Below, piece by piece: positions 42,080 through 52,629 of a stretch of 64,000 bases of DNA; position 1 is the first letter of the stretch; each line of letters begins with the position of its first letter. The DNA is taken from positions 730,318 through 794,317 of the forward strand of contig CM049314.1 of assembly GCA_026874595.1 (NCBI GenBank), read 5' to 3'. A program made the translations under genes and the position numbers. This stretch comes from Sipunculus nudus. Taxonomy: Eukaryota > Annelida > Sipuncula > Golfingiida > Sipunculidae. Under the pieces are notes generated by a model. That model saw nothing but the letters and a program-made list of their open reading frames with translations. It had not been told where the DNA came from and did no database searches.

Positions 42080-45000
42080 CCAGTACAAGTAATGGCAAAT
42101 GGTCACCATGTCTAATGACAAATGAAGACTGGATCTAATGGCGAAATGCCGCTATGTCTAATGGCAAATGGTCAGTGACTCTAATGGCAAATGGTCAAGA
42201 AGTCGAATGGCAAATGGTCAGTGGATCGGATGGCAAATGGGTGCTATGTCTAATGGCAAATGGTCACCATATCTAATGGCAAATGGTCAGTGACTCTAAT
42301 GACAAATGGTCAAGAAGTCTAATGGCAAATGGTCAGTGACTCTAATGGCAAATGGTCAAGAGGTCCAATGGCAAATGGTCAGTGACTCTATTGGCAAATG
42401 GTCAAGAAGTCTAATGGCAAATGGTCAGTGGATCTATTGGTGAATGGCTGCTATGTCTAATGGCAAATGGTCAGTGACTCTAATGGCAAATGGTCAAGAA
42501 GTCTAATGGCAAATGGTCAGTGGATCGGATGGCGAATGGCTGGTATGTCTAATGGCAAATGGTCACCATATCTAATGGCAAATGGTCAGTGACTCTAATG
42601 GCAAATGGTCAAGAAGTCTAATGGCAAATGGTCAGTGGATCTAATGGTCAATGGCCGCTATTCTTATGGCAAATGGCTAGTAAAACTAATGGCAAATGGT
42701 CACCATGTCTAATGGCAAATGGACACTGAATCTAATGGCAAAATGCCGCTATGTCTTATGACAAATGGTCAGTGACTCTAATGGCAAATGGTCAATAGGT
42801 CTAATGGCAGATGGTCAGTGGATCTAATGGCGAATGGCTGCTATGTCTTATGGCAAATGGCCAGTAAAAGTAATGGCAAATGGTCAACATGTCTAATGAC
42901 AAATGAAGACTGGATCTAATGGCGAAATGCCGCTATGTCTAATGGCAAAGGGTCAGTGACTCTAATGGCAAATGGTCAAGAAGTCGAATGGCAAATGGTC
43001 AGTGGATCGAATGGCAAATGGCTGCTATGTCTAATGGCAAATGGTCACCATATCTAATGGCAAATGGTCAGTGACTCTAATGACAAATGGTCAAGAAGTC
43101 TAATGGCAAATGGTCAGTGACTCTAATGGCAAATGGTCAAAAGGTCCAATGGCAAATGGTCAGTGACTCTAATGGGAAATGGTCAAGAAGTCGAATGGCA
43201 AATGGTCAGTGGATCGAATGGCAAATGGCTGCCATGTCTAATGGCAAATGGTCACCATATCTAATGGCAAATGGTCAGTGACTCTAATGACAAATGGTCA
43301 AGAAGTCTAATGGCAAATGGTCAGTGACTCTAATGGCAAATGGTCAAGAAGTCTAATGGCAAATGGTCAGTGGATCTAATGGCCAATGGCCGCTATGTCT
43401 TATGGCAAATGGCCAGTAAAACTAATGGCGAATGGTCACCATGTCTAATGGCAAATGGACACTGAATCTAATGGCGAAATGCCGCTATGTCTTATGACAA
43501 ATGGTCAGTGACTCTAATGGCAAATGGTCAATAGGTCTAATGGCAGATGGTCAGTGGATCTAATGGCGAATGGCTGCTATGTCTTATGGCAAATGGCCAG
43601 TACAAGTAATGGCAAATGGTCACCATGTCTAATGACAAATGAAGACTGGATCTAATGGCGAAATGCCGCTATGTCTAATGGCAAATGGTCAGTGACTCTA
43701 ATGGCAAATGGTCAAGAAGTCGAATGGCAAATGGTCAGTGGATCGGATGGCAAATGGGTGCTATGTTTAATGGCAAATGGTCACCATATCTAATGGCAAA
43801 TGGTCAGTGACTCTAATGACAAATGGTCAAGAAGTCTAATGGCAAATGGTCAGTGACTCTAATGGCAAATGGTCAAGAGGTCCAATGGCAAATGGTCAGT
43901 GACTCTATTGGCAAATGGTCAAGAAGTCTAATGGCAAATGGTCAGTGGATCTATTGGTGAATGGCTGCTATGTCTAATGGCAAATGGTCAGTGACTCTAA
44001 TGGCAAATGGTCAAGAAGTCTAATGGCAAATGGTCAGTGGATCGGATGGCGAATGGCTGGTATGTCTAATGGCAAATGGTCACCATATCTAATGGCAAAT
44101 GGTCAGTGACTCTAATGGCAAATGGTCAAGAAGTCTAATGGCAAATGGTCAGTGGATCTAATGGTCAATGGCCGCTATTCTTATGGCAAATGGCCAGTAA
44201 AACTAATGGCAAATGGTCACTATGTCCAATGGCAAATGGGCACTGAATCTAATGGTAAATGGTCAGAGAATCTATTCGCAAATAGGCACGAAGTCTAGTG
44301 GCAAACGGTCAGTGGATCTAATGGCGAATGGCCGCTATGTCTTATGGCAAATGGGCAATTAATCTAATGGCAAATGGTCAAGAAGTCTAATGGCAAATAG
44401 TCAAGAAGTGTAATGGCTAATGGTCAGTGACTCTAATGGCGAATGACTGATATGTCTAATGGGAAATGGTCAGATAATCTAATGGTAAATGGTCAGTGAC
44501 TCTAATGGCAAATGGTCAAGAAGTCTAATGGCAAATGGTCAGTGGATCTAATGGCGAATGGCCGCTATGTCTTATGGCAAATGGGCAATAAATCTAATGG
44601 CAAATGGTCAAGAAGTCTAATGGCAAATAGTCAAGAAGTCTAATGGCAAATGGTCAGTGGATCTAATCTGCGAATGGCTGATATGTCTAATCGCAAATGG
44701 CCAGATAATCTAATATCAAATGGTCAGTGACTCTAATGGCAAATGGTCAAGAAGTCAAATGGCAAATGGTCAGCGACTCTAATCGCAAATGGTCAGTAAA
44801 TCTAATGGCAAATGATCACCATATCTAATGGCAAATGGCCGATATGTCTTATGGCAAATGGCAAATAAATCTAATGGCAAATGATCACCATATCTAATTG
44901 CAAATAGTCACTTGATCTAATGGCAAATGGTCAGAGAATCTAATCGCAAATAGGCACGAAGTCTAATGGCAAACAGTAAGTGGATCTAATGGCGAATGGC

Positions 45001-45329
45001 CGCTATGTATTATGGCAAATGGTCAGAGAATCTAATGGCAAATGGTCAGTGACTCTAATGGCAAATGGTCAAGAAGTCTAATGGCAAATGGTCAGTGACT
45101 CTAACGGAAATGATCAGGAAGACTAATGGCAAAGGGTCAGTTGATCTTATGGCGAATGGCCGCTATGTCTTATGGCAAATGGCCAGTAAAACTAATGGCA
45201 AATGGTCATTGACTCTAATGGCAAATGGTCAAGAAGTCTAATGGCAAATGGTCAGTGACTCGAATGGAAATGGTCAAGAAGTCTAATGGCAAATGGTCAG
45301 TGGATCTAAAGGCAAATGGTCAATAGGTC
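42080..45329 (+). repeat. Block duplicated from 32451-35700, right copy
   Basis: Right-hand member of the 9,629-bp-offset pair. It includes the three-times-repeated module beginning at CTATGTCCAATGG (34591, 38337 and 44220). Confidence 0.85.
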
Positions 45330-47152
45330 TAATGGCAGATGGTCAGTGGATCTAATGGCGAATGGCCGCTATGTCTTATGGCAAATGGCCAGTAAAACTA
45401 ATGGCAAATGGTTACCATGTCTAATGGCAAATAGACACTGAATCTAATGGCGAAATGCCGCTATGTCTAATGACAAATGGTCAGTGACTCTAATGGCAAA
45501 TGGTCAATAGGTCTAATGGCAGATGGTCAGTGGATCTAATGGCGAATGGCCGCTATGTCTTATGGCAAATGGCCAGTAAAAGTAATGGGAAATGGTCACC
45601 ATGTCTAATGACAAATGAAGACTGGATCTAATGGCGAAATGCCGCTATGTCTAATGGCAAAGGGTCAGTGACTCTAATGGCAAATGGTCAAGAAGTCGAA
45701 TGGCAAATGGTCAGTGGATCGGATGGCGAATGGCTGCTATGTCTAATAGCAAATGGTCACCATATCTAATGGTAAATGGTCAGTGACTCTAATCACAAAT
45801 GGTCAAGAAGTCTAATGGCAAATGGTCAGTGATCCTAATGGCAAATGGTCAAGAAGTCTAATGGCAAATGGTCAGTGGATCTAATGGCGAATGGCCGCTA
45901 TTCTTATGGCAAATGGCTAGTAAAATTAATGGCAAATGGACACCATGTCTAATGGCAAATGGACACTGAATCTTATGGCGAAATGCCGCTATGTCTAATG
46001 ACAAATGGTCAGTGACTCTAATGGCAAATGGTCAAGAAGTCTAATGGGAAATGGTCAGTGGATCTAATGGCGAATGGCCGCTATGTCTTATGGCAAATGG
46101 CCAGTAAAACTAATGGCAAATGTTCACCATGTCTAATGACAAATGGACACTGAATCTAATGGCGAAATGCCGCTATGTCTAATGACAAATGGTCAGTGAC
46201 TCTAATCGCAAATGGTCAATAGGTCTAATGGCAGATGGTCAGTGGATCTAATGGCGAATGGCCGCTATGTCTTATGGCAAATGGTCAGTAAAAGTAATGG
46301 AAAATGGTCACCATGTCTTATGACAAATGAAGACTGGATCTAATGGCGAAATGCCGCTATGTCTAATGGTAAAGGGTCAGTGACTCTAATGGCAAATGGT
46401 CAAGAAGTCGAATGGCAAATGGTCAGTGGATCGAATGGCAAATGGCTGCTATGTCTAATGGCAAATGGTCACCATATCTAATGGCAAATGGTCAGTGACT
46501 CTAATGACAAATGGTCAAGAAGTCTAATGGCAAATGGTCAGTGACTCTAATGGCAAATGGTCAAGAAGTCTAATGGCAAATGGTCAGTGGATCTAATGGC
46601 GAATGGCCGCTATGTCTTATGGCAAATGGTCACCATATCTAATGGCAAATGGTCAGTGACTCTAATGACAAATGGTCAAGAAGTCTAATGGCAAATGGGC
46701 AATAAATCTAATGGCAAATGGTCAGTGACTCTAATGGCAAATGCTCAAGAAGTCTAATGGCAAATGGTCAGTGCCCTGAATTTGAAAAAAAACGCGGTTG
46801 TTGTCAAGAGTTTTCAATTTAATGTTTCAAAACTTGTGTCCCGCGGTTCAGTTCCCTGGTTCCGGCCGTATGATGGCGTCTGCTGGTCAAAGTCTCGTGA
46901 ACGCCAGTATTTGGGCAGGGGGGGTTAAAATCTTTTTAATTTGCGGTCGCCTAGTAACAGTTGCCGAACGGCTAGTATTTTGACGGTTTTTCTTTAATTT
47001 CACCTGTTTGATTATATTTATGTTTACTGTCCTTCTACGTCACCGTTTGCTGGACTTGAACGTTGTATTTCAATTTTAATGTGAATTTGGTCCGGTTTCA
47101 ACAAGTTTTAACACGCGTGAACTGATGTACGCAAACACGTATGCAAATATGT

Positions 47153-47191
<39 letters not shown>

Positions 47192-47299
47192 TTAACACAT
47201 AAATTACTACATACTTGCGCACTTGGGCCAGACGTCACAGCCTTGAATTAAAAGTCTACACCGACCAGAGACGAAACCGCTCCTCAATTGCTGATCCAG

Positions 47300-47390
47300 G
47301 CGGCGCAATGAATTGTGTGCCAGCCTCAGGGGTCAGAATTTTTTCAATTCGTACACCGAACGTCGGGGGTTCGAACCCACGGAGGGGAAT
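47300..47390 (+). other. tRNA-like sequence (possible SINE relic)
   Basis: GGTCGGGGGTTCGAACCC-like sequence at about 47363-47379 matches the Pol III B box (GGTTCGANTCC). About 45 bp upstream lies CCAGCCTCAGGGGTCAGA, which could be a decayed A box region. No cloverleaf or CCA end can be drawn, so this is not a functional tRNA. A diverged tRNA-derived SINE head is the likeliest reading. The opposite-strand open frame over it is a by-product. Confidence 0.35.
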
Positions 47391-47555
47391 GGTTTCCTGT
47401 TTCCCGTTTTCCCACCTTTTTAAATATTTAAATTGTCGCATTTACGTTGTGAATATCACACCGTAATTTTCTTGGTAATTTATGATGGGCCGGAGAAATA
47501 AAGCACGCTTTAAGATAAAACCGTGTGCGAGGTAAGAAACGGTTACTGTTCCTCT

Positions 47556-47570
47556 CACCAGGGGGCGACC
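47556..47570 (+). promoter_or_regulatory. CTCF-like motif
   Basis: TCACCAGGGGGCGAC fits the CTCF core CCASYAGRKGGC with one mismatch. A single occurrence in repeat DNA; binding is unproven. Confidence 0.25.
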
Positions 47571-47630
47571 CAGGCTTATGGAGGTCTGTCTTAAGTGTTA
47601 CATGCTCACCCTTACGTCTTGTTGGCCACT

Positions 47631-48000
47631 TTACCCTGAATTTGTAAAAAAAAACGCGGTTGTTTTCAAAAGTTTTCAATTTAATTTTTCAAACTTTGCG
47701 TCCCTCTGTTCAGTTCCCTGGTTCCGGCCGTATAATGGCGTCTGCTGGACAAAGTCCCGTGAAAGCCAGTATTTGGGGGGGGGGGGGGGGAGGTTAAAAT
47801 CTTTTTAATGTGTGGTTGGCTGGTAACAGTGGCCGAATGGCAAGTATTTTTACGTTTTATTTTTAATTTTACCTGTTTGAATATATTTATGTTTACTGTC
47901 CTTCTACGTCACCGTTTTCTGGACTTGAACGTTGTGTTGTAATTTTAATGTGAATTTGTTTTTACACGCGTGAACTGATGTACGGAAACACGTATGCAAA

Positions 48001-48044
<44 letters not shown>

Positions 48045-48735
48045 CACATACATTACTACATACTTGCGCCCGTGGAGCAGACGTTACAGCCTTGAATAGC
48101 TGTAGGAGGCAACACGTGCAAGGACGACTTCAGGAGCGACGCCTGGCGGACGGGACGTAGACTAAAGTCGTTCCACTGGTCACTGTGGTGTTATTATTTG
48201 TTTATTTTAATTGGTTTTTAATTATTTATGTCGGATTCGCTCCCTTGTATCCCGTTACGACTCGTCCCGTTTAGAGTATACAAAATACAGAGTGTTTTAC
48301 TTTAAATGTATAACTGGTCCGGTTCCAACAAGTTTTAACACGCATCGACTCATGTCCGCAAACACGTATGCAAATCTACATACATATATATATATATATA
48401 TATTAACACATACATAACTACACACTTGCGCGCGTCGAGGCTCGAACAGCTGCAGGGGGCAACCCATGCCAGGACGACTTCAGGCTGCGACGCAGCGACG
48501 CCTGCCGGACGGGACTTAGACTAAAGTCGTTCCACTGGTCAGTTTGGTGTTATTAATTGATTATTTTAATCGGTTATTAATTATTCACGCCGTTGTCTTT
48601 CGGGACGGCTCCCTTGCGTCCCGTTACGGCACGTCCCGTCGAGAGAGTACATAAAAAGGGATAATTGCGGCTGTTTTCTGGCGGGGAGCGTGTCTTAAGT
48701 CTTGCGTGCTAACCCTTACGTCTTGTTGGCCACTT
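47631..48735. repeat. Long tandem repeat family C, unit 2 (~1.1 kb)
   Basis: Diverged copy of unit 1 carrying an expanded G16 run at 47775-47790 and a (TA)n tract at about 48003-48041. It also contains an internal ~370-bp duplication: the segment with an AACACGTATGCAAATCT landmark, (TA)n, AACACATACAT and CAGGACGACTTCAGG-like motifs occurs at 47980-48330 and again at 48357-48690. An open frame of poly(IY) arises purely from the TA repeat. Confidence 0.8.
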
Positions 48736-48930
48736 TGCTCTGAAATTTGAAAAAACGCCGATATTTCCAAAAGTTTTCAATTTAATTTTTCAAAACTTGT
48801 GTCCCGCGGTTCAGTTTACCGGTTTCCGTCGTATTGTGGCGTTTGTGGGTCTAAGTTGCCAAAAAAAAAACAGGTTTTTTGGTGACTTTTAAAAAATTTT
48901 AATTTTTTTAAATTTAACTTTTTAAATCTG
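48736..48930. repeat. Long tandem repeat family C, partial unit 3
   Basis: Starts with CTCTGAAATTTGAAAAAACG and keeps the AAAACTTGTGTCCCGCGGTT segment, then grades into the ~155-bp repeats at 48931 through T/A-rich homopolymer stretches. Confidence 0.7.
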
Positions 48931-49545
48931 TCCGGGTTACAGGGCCGTGCGGTCAGTCCACCGGCTCCGGTCGTAATGTGGCGTTGGTCGGTCAGTCTTG
49001 CCCGGAAAGCCAGGGTTTGGGGGTTTTTTAAACCAATTTAAATTTTAAAAAAAATTTAACTTTTCAAACCTGCCCGAGTGTACAAACAGTCTACGGCACC
49101 GTGCGGTCAGTTGGCCGGCTGTGGTCGTGTCGTTGCGTCTGTCAGTCAGTCTTGCCCGAAAAGCCAAGGTTTGGGGGGATGGGGGGGGGGTTAACAGGTT
49201 TAAATTAAAAAAAAAATTAATTTTTTTAAACCCGCCCGAGTGTACAAACAGTCCACGGGACCGGGTGGTCAGTTCACCGGCTGTGGTTGTATCGTGGCGT
49301 TTGTCGGTCAGTCTTGCCCGAACGGCCAGGGTTCTGGGGGATTTTTTAACAGATTAAAATTTTTTTTTAAATTTAACTTTTTAAACCCGCCCCAGTGTAC
49401 AAACAGTCTACGGCACAGTGTGGTCGGTTCACCTGCTGTGGTCGTACGGTGGCGTTTGTGGGTCAGTCTTGCCCGAAAAGCCAGGGTTTGGGGGATTTTT
49501 TAACAAATTATTTTTTTTTAATTAACTTTTTAAATCTGTCCGATG
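48931..49545. repeat. ~155-bp tandem repeat, about 4 copies
   Basis: The landmark CCCGAGTGTACAAACAGTC recurs near 49073, 49235 and 49390, with diverged ends near 48930 and 49540 (spacing 143-162 bp). Each unit reads GTGGTCAGTTCACCGGCTGT, GGCGTTTGTCGGTCAGTCTT, GCCAGGGTTTGGGGGATTTT, then an A/T homopolymer-rich linker whose length explains the period variation. Overlapping open frames are repeat artefacts. Confidence 0.85.
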
Positions 49546-50379
49546 TGTACAAACTGTAGAGTCGTATGGTGGCGTTTGGTGGTGCGAAATGCAATAAACC
49601 AGGGTTTTTTAAAAATTTTAAACCAATTCCACCCCACTTTTAAGGGCTTACGTCTTATCTGGGTGCTTACGTCGTATGTGAGTGTGGTCATGTGGAAATA
49701 CCGCTGGCTTACGTCTTATCTAGGTGGTCAATGGAAATCCCGTTTGCCCATTGACGTCACGGAGGTCGGGAGGTTCGCCCACTGCCCTAACCCTGAAACC
49801 TCCCGGTCAGCCCACGACTGTCCATCTGGGGGCCGCCATCACTACCGTACAGATTTATTCAGGTCGACCTTCACCGGTCATATGGGGTCAAACTTTTATT
49901 TATTCTGTACAAATTCAAATTTTGCAACAAAATATGCGCTTTTATTTTTCGGGGGTCAAGAATTGTCCAGTCTACCTAACCCTTTACACTGGAGGGTCGC
50001 TAATAGCCAGTGGTCAGTGCGCTTGACCAATATACACTAATTTACTTAGTAAGACTTAAGCTAACCCTGAGATTTAGTGTTAACGGTGGCCGCATGGTGA
50101 CTCTGAGGGCGCCACCTGACGGTGTTGTCCCGCTGGACGTGGTCAAAAGTTGCTAAGTAACATTATTAACTATAAGACTTAGTGTTAAGACGTAACGACT
50201 GTTAAGTGTTGCACATAACATCTTACGCTTCGCATAGATTTTCCCATCGGTGGGAAGCGTACAACTAAGTCGTTATTTACTTAAGCGTTTGCGTAAGGAC
50301 GTAAGGATCTGAAAAATGAGGTAAAGTCTTACTACGCTTCAGTTTCGTCTTATCTAACAAATTCTTACGTCAATAATAT
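49546..50379 (-). repeat. Degenerate right flank with inverted CAAGACGTAAG-like motifs
   Basis: Contains GCTTACGTCTTATCT at about 49647 and 49711, TTAAGTGTTGCACATAAC near 50202 and GTCGTTATTTACTTAAGCG at 50269-50287. The last is the reverse complement of the CTTAAGTGTTAAATAACGAC motif left of the 23-bp array. The region therefore looks like a diverged, oppositely oriented relative of 6871-7367. No gene is recognised in it. Confidence 0.55.
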
Positions 50380-50406
50380 AACCCTAACCCTAACCCTAAC
50401 CCTAAC
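50380..50406 (-). repeat. Interstitial telomeric repeat, (CCCTAA)4
   Basis: Four perfect CCCTAA copies (50382-50405) plus a partial one. On the minus strand this is the metazoan telomere repeat TTAGGG. It lies directly between the degenerate array flank and a truncated retrotransposon, so it is interstitial in this window unless the assembly is chimeric. Confidence 0.92.
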
Positions 50407-50834
50407 AAACCGTTTCACACGACAATACTCTTACTGGAACCCACATGATCAACCAAAATGATGGCGAGGCTCACGTACAAGGAACCGAACCGGAAACACT
50501 GGATACCGACGATTTAGAAGTTGAAAGTCCACAAGTTCTTGATTCAGAATCAGGTACCGTGGAATTTAATCCTCATCTGCGTGATCAACAGCCTATTCTT
50601 ACTGAAAGGACAAGTACGGGGAATGGTTTGCGTCCATGTCCAGCTCCTCGACGTTCAACCCGGCATCGCCAACCCCCACACAGATACAGAGATGAGGATT
50701 TTTCTAAACTTGCTCAGAGTACTTCGACTAACTTATCCGACAAAGTACCTTTACTCATGCAAGTAAAGGAATGCTTCCCCTCAGAAAAACCCACCCTGAC
50801 AGCTGCGATAATAGAGTTGGTCCGTACCAGCTGA
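50407..50834 (+). pseudogene. C-terminal tail of a Ty3/Gypsy-type Pol polyprotein (5' truncated)
   Basis: An open frame ends at the TGA at 50832-50834. In that frame it extends upstream of the methionine at 50445 only to a stop inside the CCCTAA repeats, so the coding sequence is cut off at the telomeric tract. The translated piece is acidic and low-complexity at first, then basic. Around residues 67-85 it has the PAPRRSTRHRQPPHRY segment, a proline/arginine pattern typical of the region after the integrase of LTR retrotransposon polyproteins. No integrase, RT or protease domain is present. The downstream layout (non-coding gap, polypurine tract, probable LTR) fits the 3' end of such an element. 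A Copia-type origin cannot be excluded because this tail diverges fast. Confidence 0.6.
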
Positions 50835-51153
50835 TAAAATACCCAGTGTTTATATATATTGTATATTGTAAACGCTTATTTATATAAGTTTATATAAGAT
50901 AATGTATTATACATAAATGTTTTCATTATGCTTGAACTAATGTCCGATTTACCATGGATAGATTTGCGATATTCAGTTTAGATATGATACTCATCTACAT
51001 CTTACATGAATGTTTGACTTACATATATTGTTGTACATTAGATATTCTAAATATACATCTTACATGTATGTTTGACTTTCATTTGATGAATATATTGATG
51101 TACATTAAATATTTTGTTGTTTCAGGGACGTAAAGAATTTTATAGTGGGGGAG
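50835..51153 (+). other. Retrotransposon 3' untranslated region with polypurine tract
   Basis: AT-rich, with diverged internal repeats (ACATCTTACATGAATGTTTGAC near 50997 and ACATCTTACATGTATG near 51055). It ends in AGTGGGGGAG at 51144-51153, a good polypurine tract for plus-strand priming immediately before a TGTT LTR start. Confidence 0.5.
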
Positions 51154-51825
51154 TGTTTTACCGTTGTAATGATATTCATATAATTTCCTAACTGCAGAAC
51201 TGCCATCTGGGTATTCTTGATTACACTAATTAAGGTCTAAGGTACTGCCACCTACAGGGTGTTCTTGTGTTTAAGCCTTAACAACATTCGGGTTAGATCC
51301 CATTGGCCGGTTTGGGTCTTGTGACATGTTTACCTACGCTACTTTGTTAAACATTAAAGTGAGGATCTTGTATGTGCTGGACACAGTGACTATTACCCAA
51401 GGAAAGATTCCTAATACAGTGTGAGTTTAATAAATTGTTATATCCATTAAATTATTATACGTCTATTTTAAGTCTATTGCTATGCACTGTAATATGTAGT
51501 CTCTGTATAAGTTTTATTATGGGTTTAAACCTCATGTACGAGTACTGATGAAAGAACAACGACCATATTGCGTAGTGGACTTGATTACATTCTGAATACA
51601 ATGACTTTTAGAAAGATTGTTTAATAGAAAATCATGTCACCCAAGTATAAAATTATTACTTCTATTATGCATGTATACCATTTGTGCACTGTTATTTGAT
51701 ATTGTTGTGTTTGTTACAGAATCTAAACGTCTCTTTGTTGGAAACATAGTTTTTTGACCTGCACAATAAACGTATTTTCCCACTATCTGAGTCTGTATTC
51801 TAGCCAACCCAGCGAATGGACGGCA

Positions 51826-51828
<3 letters not shown>
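51154..51828 (+). mobile_element. Probable 3' LTR (~675 bp)
   Basis: Starts TGTTTTACCG directly after the purine tract and plausibly ends CGGCAACA at 51828, giving the expected TG...CA limits with short imperfect inverted ends. It contains AATAAA-type signals near 51430 and at 51766-51771 (CACAATAAACG). The right end runs straight into a (CA)n(TA)n microsatellite. Without the 5' LTR in the window the boundary is inferred. Confidence 0.5.
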
Positions 51829-51864
<36 letters not shown>

Positions 51865-51988
51865 AATGCGCCCGAAAAGAGTTTATGGGGGAACACTGCA
51901 GATTTAACTGAAAGTCCGCGTATAAGGCGAAAAGGCAAAAACGCTGCCTGGTAAAATATGAGATCGAAATTCGAACTTCGTATATATA

Positions 51989-52038
<50 letters not shown>

Positions 52039-52186
52039 AATGCGCCCAAAAAGAGTTGTTTGGGTGAACATTGCAGAATCAAATGAAACTCCGCATATAA
52101 GGCCAATAGGCAAAAACACGCGCCTTAGTAAAATATTAGATGGAAATTCGAAATTCGTATATTCACATATATATATATATATACGC

Positions 52187-52236
<50 letters not shown>

Positions 52237-52629
52237 GTATGTATAAATGCGGCCGAAAAGAGTTGTTTTGGTAAACATTGCAGAATCAACTGAAACTCCG
52301 CGTATAAGGCGAAGAGGCCAAAACTCGCTGCCTGGTAAAATATGAGATCGAAATTCGAACTTCGTAAATACACCTTTATATACTCATATTATACAGAAAT
52401 GCAGCCGAAAAGAGTTCTTTTAGTGAACATTGCATAATCAACTGATACTCCGCATATGAGGCTAATCGGCCAATGCATGCTGCTTGGTAAAATATGCGAT
52501 CGAAATTCGAGCTTCGTACATACACATATATACAAGCATATATATATATATATAAATGCGCCCGAAAAGTGCTGTTTGGCTGAACATTGCAGATTCAACT
52601 GAAACTACGCATAAAAGGGTAGTCGGCCA
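51829..52629 (+). repeat. PLE-associated (TA)n repeat units, upstream cluster (5 units)
   Basis: Five units of roughly 150-200 bp start at AAATGCGCCCGAAAAGAG-like sequence near 51864, 52037, 52243, 52397 and 52553. Each runs through TTGTTTGGGTGAACATTGCA, TCAACTGAAACTCCGCATAT, GGCAAAAACACGCTGC, AAAATATGAGATCGAAATTC, and ends in a variable (TA)n with CATATATACGC interruptions (long TA tracts at 51988-52036 and 52163-52240). The last unit runs directly into the PLE coding remnant. Tyr/Ile-rich open frames on both strands are TA-repeat artefacts. Confidence 0.88.

Larger units (their letters stand above)
7368..46773 (+). repeat. 39-kb minisatellite, 23-bp unit, ~1,700 copies
   Basis: 39,406 bp of head-to-tail 23-bp units without interruption by other DNA. 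Each unit has a nearly constant 15-bp core, TCTAATGGCAAATGG, and an 8-bp tail drawn from a small recurring set: TCAGTGAC, TCAAGAAG, TCAGTGGA, CCGCTATG, CTGCTATG, CCAGTAAA, TCACCATG, ACACTGAA, TCAGATAA, TCAGAGAA, GCACGAAG. Core variants travel with particular tails (TCTAATGGCGAATGG with CCGCTATG, TCTTATGGCAAATGG with CCAGTAAA, TCTAATCGCAAATAG with GCACGAAG). A common order is TCAGTGAC, TCAAGAAG, TCAGTGGA, CCGCTATG, CCAGTAAA, TCACCATG, ACACTGAA, CCGCTATG (8 units, 184 bp). Because 23 is not a multiple of three, the frame rotates each unit and a stop (TAA in TCTAATGG, or TGA in CAGTGA) normally appears within three units. The few open frames of 60-70 codons need core substitutions such as TCGAATGG or TCCAATGG. 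The array is therefore satellite DNA, not a gene. Confidence 0.97.
46774..47630. repeat. Long tandem repeat family C, unit 1 (857 bp)
   Basis: Begins at CCCTGAATTTGAAAAAAAAC exactly where the 23-bp array stops. The same landmark starts unit 2 at 47633 and a diverged form starts unit 3 near 48736. Each unit contains an ACGCGGTTGTTTTCAAAAG-like stretch, TTCCCTGGTTCCGGCCGTAT, ATGGCGTCTGCTGG, a TTTACTGTCCTTCTACGTCA segment and a (TA)n microsatellite (here 47157-47191). The array cuts into unit 1, because units 2 and 3 are preceded by CTTACGTCTTGTTGGCCACT, which unit 1 lacks. Confidence 0.8.

Noticed and set aside
33458-43281. Identical or near-identical 64-codon open frames at 33458, 37089, 41570 and 43087 encoding Asn-Gly-Lys-Trp-rich peptides
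   Set aside because: They arise where core substitutions (TCCAATGG, TCGAATGG) remove the TAA in a frame that rotates every 23 bp. Their recurrence is explained by block duplication of the array.
7368-46773. CRISPR-like constant repeat plus variable segment
   Set aside because: Variable parts are only 8 bp, come from a small recurring set and are linked to core variants. There are no cas genes and the context is eukaryotic. It is a satellite higher-order repeat.
47256-47441. Minus-strand frame containing RGFEPPTFGVRI
   Set aside because: This peptide pattern is a common artefact of tRNA/SINE-type TTCGAACCC sequence read in reverse.
49543-50040. 165-codon plus-strand open frame
   Set aside because: It lies in the degenerate right flank, overlaps another open frame, has no domain or splice context, and includes repeated CTTACGTCTTATC words.
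51540-51570. Hammerhead ribozyme core (CTGATGA near 51546)
   Set aside because: No GAAA strand and no stem I/III pairing could be drawn around it; the other CTGAT words in the window also lack the rest of the motif.
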